This document shows positions 15,046 through 23,238 of a stretch of 24,134 nucleotides of DNA, one piece after another. Positions within the stretch are counted from its first letter, which is position 1; the number at the start of each line of letters is the position of its first letter. The notes below the pieces were generated by a model. It worked only from the letters and a program-made list of their open reading frames with translations. It searched no databases and was not told the origin of the DNA. The DNA comes from an uncultured Collinsella sp. (GTDB taxonomy: Bacteria > Actinomycetota > Coriobacteriia > Coriobacteriales > Coriobacteriaceae), in contig CAJMBB010000011.1 in the NCBI GenBank assembly GCA_905211615.1, forward strand, positions 1 to 24,134. Reading direction: 5' to 3'. A program made the position numbers and the translations under genes.

Positions 15046-16803
15046 CTACAGCTGCCAGGCAGCCGCTTCCTTTTGCAGTGCGACCATACGGGCAAATTCT
15101 CCACCTGCCGCCTTGAGCTGAGCCGAAGCACCCTGCTCGGCAACCACACCATCCTTGAGCACAACGATTTTGTCGGCATTTTCCACCGTACGCATACGGT
15201 GGGCAATAACGATAACCGTCTTACCTGCAAGCAGACGGGAGAGTGCCTGCTGTACCACGGTCTCATTCTCCACATCCAAGCTTGCCGTCGCCTCGTCCAA
15301 CAGCACGATGGGCGCGTCTTTGAGCAGCGCGCGGGCGATGGAGATGCGCTGGCGCTCGCCACCGGAGAGTTTGGAGCCGTTCTCGCCGATCATGGTGTCG
15401 TAGCCCTGCGGCATGCGGTTCACGAACTCGTCGCAGTTGGCGGCACGCGCGGCCGCAAGCACTTCCTCATCGGTGGCATCACGACGCCCGAGGCGGATGT
15501 TTCCCATCACCGTGTCGTCAAAGAGCAGCACGTCTTGGAACACAATGGCGTAGTCGCGCAGCAGCGCCTCGGGATCAACGCCCGCAACATCCACACCGCC
15601 CACGGTAACCTTGCCCGCAGTGGCATCCCAAAAGCGCGCGGCCAGGCGGCTCACCGTAGACTTACCGGAACCCGAAGGACCGACCAGTGCCGTGACCTCG
15701 CCTTCCTTGGCGGTAAAGCTCACATCGGTAAGAACTTTCTCGCCGGCGCGGCCGTCCTCGCCCGCACCATAGCCAAATGCTACGTGATCGAACACCACAT
15801 CGTGGCCCGCGGGCTCAAATTTCTCGCTGCCCCGCGCCACAGGCTCTTCCATGATGGAACGCATGCGCTTGGCAGACGACTCGGCGGCAAACAGCTCGGA
15901 CATTAACATTAACGCCTGGTCAAAGGGCGCATAGATACGGCTCACCATAAGCAGGAAGGCAAACATCACCAAAAAGTCGACCTGCCCGGAGGCGACCATC
16001 GCGGCACCCGTGACCAGCGTGGTGGCAATGCCCAGACGCAGGATGGCAAAGGCGGAGTTGACCAAAAGCCCGTTAGCGAGCTCGCCCTTGGTGGTCTCGC
16101 GCTCCTCGGCATCGATTACGGCGTTGAGCCCCTCAAGATAATGGGCCTCCTGGTTGGTGGCGCGGATCTCGCGAACGCAGTCGAGCGTCTCTTGAATCGC
16201 TTCGGTAACCTTGACCTTCTCGGCGCGCACGCGATCGAACACCGGGGTCATGGGGCCGCGTGTTAGATACAGCACGGCAAAGGCCACGGGAACGCTCCAA
16301 AATGCCGCGATCGCCAGCTGCCAGCAAAAGAACAGCGACGCCACGAACACAATGGCGCTTGCGATGATGGCACCCCAAAGCTCTCCCAGCACGTGGCTGT
16401 AGGCGTGCTCCATGGCCTGGACGTCACCCATGATGGTCTCGGTTAAATCGGCCAGATCACGACGACCAAAAAACGACAGCGGCAGTTTGCGCAAGCGCTC
16501 GGCAATCTCCATGCGCTGCTTGCCGCACTCCTCGTAAAAGATGCAGTAGGTGTAGTAATACTGCTGCCAGTTAGAGGCAAAGAGCAACACGAAAAAGACC
16601 AGGAGGCCGCCCACGATCGGCAGGGCATCCGGCAGGTCAGCCCCGCTGGTGAGATGCTCGACAAAGCCGGCCATAACCAGGAATAAAAAGCCCATGCCGG
16701 CCATGGTAATGAGATTGGTGAGCGCGGTCCAGAAAATGCCGCGTTTTACGCCGGCGACGCCTTTATCGGATAGGAAATACTTCTTTTGGAATGAGGCGAA
16801 CAT
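15046..16803 (-). CDS. ABC transporter half-transporter, second subunit (permease plus ATPase)
   Basis: A 585-residue protein with an N-terminal six-helix type IV permease region (about 1-320) and a nucleotide-binding domain: Walker A GPSGSGKST (375-383), signature LSGGERQR, Walker B IVLLDEATASLD, and HRMRTV switch region. The DEATASLDVENET and IAHRMRTV wording resembles YbtQ/IrtB-type half-transporters that work as heterodimers in siderophore traffic. Its ATG follows the stop of the upstream subunit directly (TAAATG), with GGGAGG and GAGG before it, so the two are coupled. The substrate and direction cannot be determined. No clear T-tract terminator follows. Confidence 0.88.
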   Translation of the reverse strand: MFASFQKKYFLSDKGVAGVKRGIFWTALTNLITMAGMGFLFLVMAGFVEHLTSGADLPDALPIVGGLLVFFVLLFASNWQQYYYTYCIFYEECGKQRMEIAERLRKLPLSFFGRRDLADLTETIMGDVQAMEHAYSHVLGELWGAIIASAIVFVASLFFCWQLAIAAFWSVPVAFAVLYLTRGPMTPVFDRVRAEKVKVTEAIQETLDCVREIRATNQEAHYLEGLNAVIDAEERETTKGELANGLLVNSAFAILRLGIATTLVTGAAMVASGQVDFLVMFAFLLMVSRIYAPFDQALMLMSELFAAESSAKRMRSIMEEPVARGSEKFEPAGHDVVFDHVAFGYGAGEDGRAGEKVLTDVSFTAKEGEVTALVGPSGSGKSTVSRLAARFWDATAGKVTVGGVDVAGVDPEALLRDYAIVFQDVLLFDDTVMGNIRLGRRDATDEEVLAAARAANCDEFVNRMPQGYDTMIGENGSKLSGGERQRISIARALLKDAPIVLLDEATASLDVENETVVQQALSRLLAGKTVIVIAHRMRTVENADKIVVLKDGVVAEQGASAQLKAAGGEFARMVALQKEAAAWQL

Positions 16804-18630
16804 TTAGGCCTCGCCTCCCTTCGCGACGGCGGCATCCGCGGTCGCTGCAGTGATTTTCCAGCTCGCGGCCTGTTCGTATTCGGCCCACATCTTGGCATAC
16901 AGGCCATTTTGGGACAGCAACTCGGCATGGGTACCCGACTCCTGCACGCTGCCCTGGTTGAGCACCACGATTTGGTCTGCGCCAACTACAGTCGAAAGTC
17001 GGTGCGCGATCATAATGACCGTGCGACCCGCCGCCAGCTTGCTAAAGGCGCGCTGGATGAGCGCCTCGTTCTCGGGATCGGCAAATGCCGTGGCCTCATC
17101 GAGCACCACGATAGGCGCGTCTTTAAGGATCGCGCGGGCGAGTGCCACGCGCTGGACCTCGCCGCCCGAAAGATATGCTCCGCCGGCACCGAGCATGGTA
17201 TTGATGCCCTGGGGGAGCTTGGCCACAATGTCGTCGCACTGAGCTGCGGAGAGGGCCGCACGCACTTCGTCGTCAGTAGCCGTAGGCTTGGAGGCGCGCA
17301 CGTTATCGGCAAGTGTTTGCCGGAACAGCTGGTTGGTCTGGAACACGAAGGCGACCTGGTCCATAAGCTCGTGCGGATCCATATCGCGAACGTCCACACC
17401 GCCTACGAGCACTCGACCCGAGGAAACATCCCAAAAACGCGGAATCAGGCCTGCGCAGGTTGACTTACCGCCACCCGAGGGACCCACCAGGGCGAGGGTG
17501 CTACCCGCGGAAACGCTAAAACTCACATGGCTGACAGCAGGTGCTTCGGCACCCTCGTAGGTAAAACTCACGTCCTCAAATCGCACGTCGCCGCCGGCAG
17601 GGTGCTTGGGTTGGGCGGGCACGGAGAGCTGCTTGGAATCCATGACGCTTCGAATACGAGCCAGCGAATCAGCACTCATCTGAGAGGCCTCGCCCACAAA
17701 CATGAGCTTGGTCATGGCCGTCGGCACCACGGCCGAAAATATCGCGTAAAACGTGAAGTTGGCCATAAAATGCGCGAAGTCCGTCTCGCCCGGCGCCAAC
17801 AGCAACGCCACGGGCAACAGGAATGCCACAAGACCATTGAGCGCGGTAAGGTTGAGCACCTGCGGACCTCGGCAGAACGCGCCCGCATAGTTTTGTGCCA
17901 TGTCGGCGTATTCGGCAATCGCATCGTGGAAAGCCTTAAAGGAGTAGACCGTCTGCTGAAACACCTTGACCACGGGGATGCCGCGTACGTATTCGGTGCC
18001 GGTCTTGTTCATCTTGACCAGCGCTCCCATGTAGGCCTTCATGAACTCGGCGCCTTTGCCGCTCATCATGGTGGCCATGGCGCCAAACGAAATGGCCACC
18101 GAGATGAGGCATGCCGCGCCCAAGCGCCAATCGAGGGCGAAAAGCAGCACGAGCAGACCTGCGACCATGGCGACGGCGCCGGCGATATCGGGCAGCATGT
18201 GTGCGAGCAAAGTCTCGGTGGAGGCGGCGCATCCGTCTACAATACGGCGCAGCTCACCGGTGGCGTGTGTGTCAAAGTAGCCAAGCGGCAGCTTAAGCAG
18301 GTGCTCGCTCGTGGCCTTGCGGATGTTAGACGCGCAGCGAAACGCGGACAGGTGCGTACACATGAGCCCCACGAAATAAGCTACGATGCTTGCCAGGGCA
18401 AAACCCACAGCCCACCAGCCATACATCGCGATATCGGTGGCTTCGCTCCAGTTAGGCGCCACAGCGATCAGGTCTCGTGCGACAAGCCAAATGCACACGT
18501 ACGGGCCAAAGCTCAGCAGCTGCGAGAGCGCCGAGAGCGCCATGCCCAAATACGTTAGGAATTTACGGTCGCCAGCATACGCGAGCAACTCGCCGATACC
18601 GCCGCCCTCCCTTTTTGATCCCTTTGCCAT
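16804..18630 (-). CDS. ABC transporter half-transporter, first subunit (permease plus ATPase)
   Basis: A 608-residue protein with a permease region of about 330 residues and a nucleotide-binding domain: Walker A GPSGGGKST (383-391), signature LSGGEVQRV (488 onward), Walker B VVLDEATAFADPENE, and HRLSTV. The FADPENE D-loop wording is characteristic of the YbtP/IrtA-like group, in which Fe-siderophores are moved by a heterodimer. No SIP (siderophore interaction) domain as in IrtA is visible. The ATG at 18630 has AAAGGAA upstream. It is divergent from an AraC-type regulator gene, the usual arrangement for such transporters, implying induction by that regulator. Confidence 0.88.
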   Translation of the reverse strand: MAKGSKREGGGIGELLAYAGDRKFLTYLGMALSALSQLLSFGPYVCIWLVARDLIAVAPNWSEATDIAMYGWWAVGFALASIVAYFVGLMCTHLSAFRCASNIRKATSEHLLKLPLGYFDTHATGELRRIVDGCAASTETLLAHMLPDIAGAVAMVAGLLVLLFALDWRLGAACLISVAISFGAMATMMSGKGAEFMKAYMGALVKMNKTGTEYVRGIPVVKVFQQTVYSFKAFHDAIAEYADMAQNYAGAFCRGPQVLNLTALNGLVAFLLPVALLLAPGETDFAHFMANFTFYAIFSAVVPTAMTKLMFVGEASQMSADSLARIRSVMDSKQLSVPAQPKHPAGGDVRFEDVSFTYEGAEAPAVSHVSFSVSAGSTLALVGPSGGGKSTCAGLIPRFWDVSSGRVLVGGVDVRDMDPHELMDQVAFVFQTNQLFRQTLADNVRASKPTATDDEVRAALSAAQCDDIVAKLPQGINTMLGAGGAYLSGGEVQRVALARAILKDAPIVVLDEATAFADPENEALIQRAFSKLAAGRTVIMIAHRLSTVVGADQIVVLNQGSVQESGTHAELLSQNGLYAKMWAEYEQAASWKITAATADAAVAKGGEA

Positions 18631-18649
18631 GAGATTCCTTTCTAACAGC

Positions 18650-18678
18650 TTGAGAGTTAACCTTAATCAACTTATCAT
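18650..18678 (+). promoter_or_regulatory. Promoter of the AraC-family gene in the divergent spacer
   Basis: TTGAGA (18650-18655), a 17-base spacer and TATCAT (18673-18678) on the plus strand. The spacer holds TTAACCTTAA, and the inverted repeat ATCAA-N7-TTGAT overlaps the -10 box, so this site could serve a regulator acting on both divergent genes. Confidence 0.7.
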
Positions 18679-18744
18679 TGATGTGTTAGCCATGGCTCAC
18701 AATCAAGCCAGGCGTGGACGTTTCTGCAAAGGAAAGAGACGCTT

Positions 18745-19749
18745 TTGCAAATACGGCAGGCAGCGACCGACATAACCGAGCTCTACGCACCGCAATTTGA
18801 ACAGTTTGGCCTGGAGCTTACCGGCAAGGGCGCCGTCTTTACTGGCGAGGTGGCAAATGACCGGGCGCACGGACGCGCATGGATCATGCCTCTCTCCCCT
18901 GCCTGCATCGTTATGGAGCATTACATCACCCCGACGCACGATATGTACCTGGCCGAATACACACCCGAGCCATACGCCTGCGTGAGCGAGGTCAGCGCGC
19001 CTACACTTACATGCATGCCCGAGGCTGGCATAACGCCCGCGAACCTCAAACCATTGCATGGGCCGTGGCCAAACAATGCCGTTTGCAGCTTTATCCAAGA
19101 TAGTTGCGGCGAGGAATTAAGCCCGCTGTTTGCGGGGGAGCTCTATCACTCGCGCTCGGTGCTCTTTTTGCCTGGATATTTTGACGAACTGGAGCACCGC
19201 TATCCCACCGAGTTCGCGGGAATCTTTGAGGCGTTTGCCGAGCCATGGCACGAGGAGGCGACGTCTGCCATCTGCCACACGCTGCGCCGGATTAACGAGG
19301 ACCGCGCCCGCACCGTAGGCGGACACGTCTATATGCAGGGCATCGTGGAGACCATGGTCGCGGAGCTCGCCTGTTCGCGCGCGGCCCAAAAGCAGGCGCG
19401 GCAGGCGGCAGGCACACGCGTCAGCATGACCATTGCCGAAGAAGCAACGGCAATGATTGAGCGCGCGCTCGACAAAGGCAGACGTGTGGGTATCAACGAG
19501 GTGGCCGAGAGGCTCTACACAAGCCGCTCCAAACTATGCGCCACCTTTAAGGCCCAAACCGGCGAGTCCCTGGGCACCTACATACGAAGGCGCCGCATGG
19601 AGCGAGCACAGGACCTTTTGGCAGATAGCTCGCTTACGATAGCACAGGTAGCCGAGCGACTCGACTACCCTCAGCAGGCCGCCTTCGCCCAAGCCTTCAA
19701 ACAATACACCGGCATGACACCCACGGCTTGGCGAAGCAAGCATCACTAA
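18745..19749 (+). CDS. AraC-family transcriptional regulator
   Basis: A 334-residue protein. The C-terminal 90 residues hold two helix-turn-helix units: RVGINEVAERLYTSRSKLCATFK (in two pieces, about 248-269) and LTIAQVAERLDYPQQAAFAQAFKQYTGMTPTAWR (about 297-330), the classic AraC signature. The N-terminal 230 residues are an unassigned sensing domain containing several cysteines (C54, C79, C90, C114, C121). The start is a TTG at 18745 with AAAGGA about 11 bases upstream; no in-frame ATG is near. It is transcribed away from the two-gene ABC operon and most likely controls it, in the manner of YbtA for YbtPQ. The inducer is unknown. Confidence 0.88.
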   Translation: MQIRQAATDITELYAPQFEQFGLELTGKGAVFTGEVANDRAHGRAWIMPLSPACIVMEHYITPTHDMYLAEYTPEPYACVSEVSAPTLTCMPEAGITPANLKPLHGPWPNNAVCSFIQDSCGEELSPLFAGELYHSRSVLFLPGYFDELEHRYPTEFAGIFEAFAEPWHEEATSAICHTLRRINEDRARTVGGHVYMQGIVETMVAELACSRAAQKQARQAAGTRVSMTIAEEATAMIERALDKGRRVGINEVAERLYTSRSKLCATFKAQTGESLGTYIRRRRMERAQDLLADSSLTIAQVAERLDYPQQAAFAQAFKQYTGMTPTAWRSKHH

Positions 19750-19813
19750 GGCCCAAGCTCCCTGGCCGTAACGGAGCGATTAATTAGCCGCCGCCCGTCA
19801 GCTCACCCAGGAT

Positions 19814-21178
19814 CTAAACGTCAAGATGCGCACAATCAAGTGCCTTTTTGATAAGAGGGACAGATCGATCAGCCAAATACAACGGAATGTTGAGCACCCC
19901 GTCGTCGAGCTTTAGGTTCTTAAGTGAGTAGCGGACCCTCAATGGAGTCGTCTCCGCATGCTTGTCGGCATAGTACTTAAGGCTCTTGGAATGAACGACC
20001 TCTCCCGATTTGACCTCGACGGGAACGATTTCGTTTCCGACTTGAATCAAAAAATCGACTTCGTGCTTCGGCTTCTCGTTTGTCCAATAACGCGGAGCAG
20101 CATCTAACTGTGAAAGTAATGCCTGAAGCACATAGTTCTCGGCGAACGAACCTTTGAACTCCGAAAATAGCGCATCCGAGATGGCAAAAGCGGACGCATC
20201 CAGCCTTGCCATGCGGCGCAGCAAGCCGACATCAAGACAGTAGACTTTAAATGCCTTGAGGTCATCGTACGCAGAGAGCGGCACACCACCGGCAGCATTA
20301 AGGCGAACCGCCGTGATGAGCCCAGCATCGGCAAGCCATTCCAGAGCATCCTCGTATTCTCGAGCACGAGCCCCCTCGCGCACCGCACCCCAAACGAACT
20401 TTTTGTTCTCGCGCGCCAACTGAGCTGGAATCGAGTTCCATATTTGCGAAAGCTTGGCGAACTGCGCACGGCCACCATGCTTGGCAAAATCGCGCTCGTA
20501 GGAATCCAAGAGATCAGACAACACCTTATCGACCTGAACGATATCGCCCGTCTCCGCCCACCGGCCAAGAGCCTCTGGCATGCCGCCGCATGCAAAATAA
20601 CGACGAAGATGCTCGACGAGACGGACATGGAAGAAATCGGGCACTGTCTCGATCTGATCCAGGCCGCCAAGGTATTCGTCGTAGTTTGCAGCGCCCTCGG
20701 CTTTCAGAAACTCGGAAAAGCTCATGGGGCGCATCTCCATGAACTCGACCTTTCCCACCGGAAAAGCGCTGGTCTCACGGGACAAGCGAACGCCCAACAA
20801 AGACCCTGCGCATGCGACGTGATACTCGGGGGCCTCGTCACAGAAGTATTTAAGGGCGCCGACTGCAGAAGGACAATCCTGGATCTCATCAATAATAAGC
20901 AGCGTTTCGCCGGGATTGATAGGCTGTCCAAGTGCCAGGGAAAGATTTGAGATGATCCGTCGAGGATCGCGCGTACCTTCGAAAAACTGAGCGTACTCGC
21001 TCTGTACCCCAGGTGACGGCTCCTCGAGCGTCAGATACACAAAATTGCGGTACGAGGTTCGTCCGAACTCCTTAAGCGCCCATGTCTTTCCAACCTGGCG
21101 CGCCCCCTTAAGGATAAGCGGCTTACGATATTCTGACGCTTTCCAAGCGTTAAGCTTGGCAATGATATCTCGCTGCAT
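19814..21178 (-). CDS. AAA-family ATPase with C-terminal DUF4143/nuclease-like domain
   Basis: A 454-residue protein of the AAA_14/DUF4143 family. Walker A is GARQVGKT (25-32), Walker B LLIIDEIQ (93-100) and a sensor-type CAGSLLGV follows. The C-terminus has YWTNEKPKHEVDFLI and VPVEVKSGE, the E-VDF-VEVK pattern of restriction-endonuclease-like folds, which may be inactive here. The family is widespread and of unknown function; some members have been discussed in relation to mobile elements. The ATG at 21178 has GGGAGG 7 bases upstream, better than the TTG at 21184. Base composition is less GC-rich than in the neighbouring genes. It converges with the AraC gene, leaving a 64-bp gap. Confidence 0.9.
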   Translation of the reverse strand: MQRDIIAKLNAWKASEYRKPLILKGARQVGKTWALKEFGRTSYRNFVYLTLEEPSPGVQSEYAQFFEGTRDPRRIISNLSLALGQPINPGETLLIIDEIQDCPSAVGALKYFCDEAPEYHVACAGSLLGVRLSRETSAFPVGKVEFMEMRPMSFSEFLKAEGAANYDEYLGGLDQIETVPDFFHVRLVEHLRRYFACGGMPEALGRWAETGDIVQVDKVLSDLLDSYERDFAKHGGRAQFAKLSQIWNSIPAQLARENKKFVWGAVREGARAREYEDALEWLADAGLITAVRLNAAGGVPLSAYDDLKAFKVYCLDVGLLRRMARLDASAFAISDALFSEFKGSFAENYVLQALLSQLDAAPRYWTNEKPKHEVDFLIQVGNEIVPVEVKSGEVVHSKSLKYYADKHAETTPLRVRYSLKNLKLDDGVLNIPLYLADRSVPLIKKALDCAHLDV

Positions 21179-21205
21179 GGCCAAACCTCCCGCAAAGAAA
21201 CTTCC

Positions 21206-21339
21206 GTAAACGTGATATTTCCCACATTTTACCCTAGGTAAAACGTGACATTTATCACATTTACAGAAGTTTTAAGCTCATTTCGCCATACTTTCATCAC
21301 ATTTATTGCAATGTGACAAAGGGGCAGTCCATTTGTCAC
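21206..21339. repeat. Cluster of GTGA/TCAC dyads upstream of the AAA ATPase gene
   Basis: Two 27-base near-copies, at 21206-21232 and 21238-21264 (32 bases apart), share the layout GTAAA..CGTGA-N6-(T/C)CAC..TTTAC. Between them sits TTTTACC-CTA-GGTAAAA (21227-21243). A third dyad, TCACATT-N6-AATGTGA, is at 21297-21316, and a fourth, GTGACAAA-N11-TTTGTCAC, at 21313-21339. The GTGA-N6-TCAC spacing is that of Crp/Fnr-type sites. All are in the upstream region of the AAA ATPase gene. Confidence 0.8.
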
Positions 21340-21345
21340 CCGCAC

Positions 21346-21375
21346 AAAAATGGACGCGCCAACGGCGCGCCCATT
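21346..21375 (-). terminator. Rho-independent terminator downstream of gatB
   Basis: On the minus strand ATGGGCGCGCC pairs with GGCGCGTCCAT (one mismatch) around a GTT loop and is followed by TTTTT. It is 187 bases beyond the gatB stop, with the large palindromic element between. Confidence 0.82.
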
Positions 21376-21422
21376 CACTCTATTTATATCAGCCCGCCTG
21401 ACCCGAACGGCCGAGTCGTCAC

Positions 21423-21558
21423 GGAACCGAGGGGCCGGGCGCAGGGCCTTGTCTCTCAATGAGTTCCGCACGAACAGGAGGCGCCAGTGGCGCCTCCGTC
21501 GTGAGTCAGGACTGTCCGAAATTGAGAGGCAAGGCCCTGCGCCCGGCCCCTCGGTTCC
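21423..21558. repeat. 136-bp palindromic element (38-bp inverted repeats) in the gatB 3' region
   Basis: Arms 21423-21460 and 21521-21558 are 38 bases each and complementary except at one place (T21452 opposite G21529). The 60-base centre contains a second perfect hairpin, GGAGGCGCC-AGT-GGCGCCTCC (21477-21497), with a supporting CACGA/TCGTG pairing. The right arm ends 4 bases from the gatB stop codon. It looks like a MITE or a structured 3' UTR; no target-site duplication is evident. Confidence 0.9.
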
Positions 21559-21561
21559 CGT

Positions 21562-23238
21562 TTACGAGAGCGACGTTCTCAGCAACTCGTTGAAGAGCTT
21601 CGGGTTGCCCTTGCCGCGGCTCGCCTTCATGCACTGGCCCACCAAAAAGCCGATGACCTTCTGGTTGCCGTCACGATACTGCTGCGCCTGATCGGCACAG
21701 TTTGCCAGCACCTCGTCCACGATCGGCTGCAACGCACCGGCATCGCTCACCTGACGCATGCCGCGCTCGTCGACGATCTTGTTGGGATCGTCACCGGTCT
21801 GGGCCATGGCCTCAAAGACCTCATGAGCCTGGTTGGAGCTGATGGCATCGGTCGCGAGCAACTTGGCAAGAGCTGCCACCTGAGCCGGCGCGATGCCGGA
21901 CTCACCCAACGAGACGCCCGCACCCTTAAGGTAGGCGATCATCTCGTTCACCAGCAAGTTTGCAACCGTCTGGGCCTCCTTGCCAGCCATACCGGCAGCG
22001 GCCGCCTCAAAGAACTCGGCAAACTCCGGGTCGCCGGCGATCTGCTCGGCATCGGCCGCCTTAATGCCAAAGTCGGCCTCAAAACGGGCACGCTTGGCAT
22101 CGGGCAGCTCGGGAATCTCGCCGCGGCAGCGGTCGATAAACTCGTCGTCCAGATCGAAGGGCGCCAGGTCGGGATCGGGGAACAGACGATAGTCGTCGGC
22201 CGTCTCCTTCACACGCATGACCACGGTGCGCTTGCGGCTGGGCTCCCAGTGACGGGTCTCCTGGTAGATGATGCCGCCCTCCTCGAGCACCTCGGCCTGG
22301 CGGCAGATCTCGTAGGCAAGGCCGTCATGCAGGCTCTTAAACGAGTTGAGGTTCTTGAGCTCCGTCTTGGTGCCCAGCTTGGTCTCACCGCGGCGGCGCA
22401 GCGACACGTTGCCGTCGCAGCGCATGGAGCCTTTCTCCATGGAGCAGTCCGAAATGCCCAAGGTCACAAAGATGCGACGGAGCTTCTCCATAAACAGGCG
22501 CGCTTCCTCGGGCGTACGCAAGTCGGGCTCAGTCACGAGTTCAATCAAAGGCGTGCCGCAGCGGTTGTAGTCGACGAGCGACTCGGCCGCGGCGGTAATG
22601 CGGCCTTCGGCGCCGCCCACGTGCACCATCTTGGCGGCATCCTCCTCCATGTGGATGCGCAGGATGCGGATGGGCACCGTGTAGGAGCCGTCCTCGCGGC
22701 GCTCGGGCATCTGCAAGTTGGACGCATCGTAGCTGGCCAGGTGACCGGCGCGCTGGTTGCCCTCGCGCATGGTCGACGTCATGGACGTGGACAGGCCCTC
22801 GGCGTTGGCAGAGGCGCTCGCCAGGCTCTGAGCCTCGGCCTCGCCAAACGCGCAGTCTGGGCGCTCAGCGGCACCGCGGCCGGTCACGTCCAGATCAAGA
22901 TGGCCGTACATGGCAAAGGCGACCGGGCCTTGCGTGGTCTGGAAGTTCTTGGCCATGTCGGGATAGAAGTAGTGCTTGCGGTAGAACATCGAGTGGCGCT
23001 GGATCTCGCAGTTGGTGGCAAGACCGGCCTTGACGATGCTCTCGATGGCGCGCTTGTTGGGCACCGGGAGGGCGCCGGGCAGGCCCAGGCACACCGGGCA
23101 CACGTTGGCGTTGGGCTCGTCATCATGGCTGAGCTTGCAGTTGCAGAACATCTTGGTATCGAGTGCGGTGAGCTCGGTATGGATCTCCAGGCCGATCACG
23201 GCCTCCCAATCCTGCAGGACCTCGGAAAGCTCCTTCAT
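21562..23238 (-). CDS. gatB: Asp-tRNA(Asn)/Glu-tRNA(Gln) amidotransferase subunit B
   Basis: A 558-residue GatB. With GatA and GatC it converts misacylated Glu-tRNA(Gln), and often Asp-tRNA(Asn), to the correct amide form. Seen are VIGLEIHTEL (14-23), the zinc ligands C32, C34, C47 and C50, FYRKHYFYPDMAKNFQ in the kinase-like core, RIHMEEDAAK (194-203), LVDYNRCGTPLIELVTEPD, and a C-terminal YqeY-like domain. It is longer than the usual 475-500 residues because an alanine- and serine-rich stretch of about 65 residues lies between YGHLDLD and RILRIHMEED. The ATG at 23238 shares one base with the gatA stop (TAATG), showing coupling. The gene ends beside a long palindrome. Confidence 0.97.
   Translation of the reverse strand: MKELSEVLQDWEAVIGLEIHTELTALDTKMFCNCKLSHDDEPNANVCPVCLGLPGALPVPNKRAIESIVKAGLATNCEIQRHSMFYRKHYFYPDMAKNFQTTQGPVAFAMYGHLDLDVTGRGAAERPDCAFGEAEAQSLASASANAEGLSTSMTSTMREGNQRAGHLASYDASNLQMPERREDGSYTVPIRILRIHMEEDAAKMVHVGGAEGRITAAAESLVDYNRCGTPLIELVTEPDLRTPEEARLFMEKLRRIFVTLGISDCSMEKGSMRCDGNVSLRRRGETKLGTKTELKNLNSFKSLHDGLAYEICRQAEVLEEGGIIYQETRHWEPSRKRTVVMRVKETADDYRLFPDPDLAPFDLDDEFIDRCRGEIPELPDAKRARFEADFGIKAADAEQIAGDPEFAEFFEAAAAGMAGKEAQTVANLLVNEMIAYLKGAGVSLGESGIAPAQVAALAKLLATDAISSNQAHEVFEAMAQTGDDPNKIVDERGMRQVSDAGALQPIVDEVLANCADQAQQYRDGNQKVIGFLVGQCMKASRGKGNPKLFNELLRTSLS

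Noticed and set aside
18650..18700. DtxR/IdeR-type iron box in the ABC/AraC spacer
   Set aside because: TTAACCTTAA shares only part of the known consensus, so it is described only as a motif.
18692..18775. A 27-codon frame (ATG at 18692) rich in Arg and Cys overlapping the AraC start
   Set aside because: It could be a leader peptide, but there is no ribosome binding site and no conservation data.
19757..19777. GCTCC/GGAGC hairpin between the convergent AraC and AAA ATPase genes
   Set aside because: The stem is only 5 bp and no T tract follows, so it is not called as a terminator.
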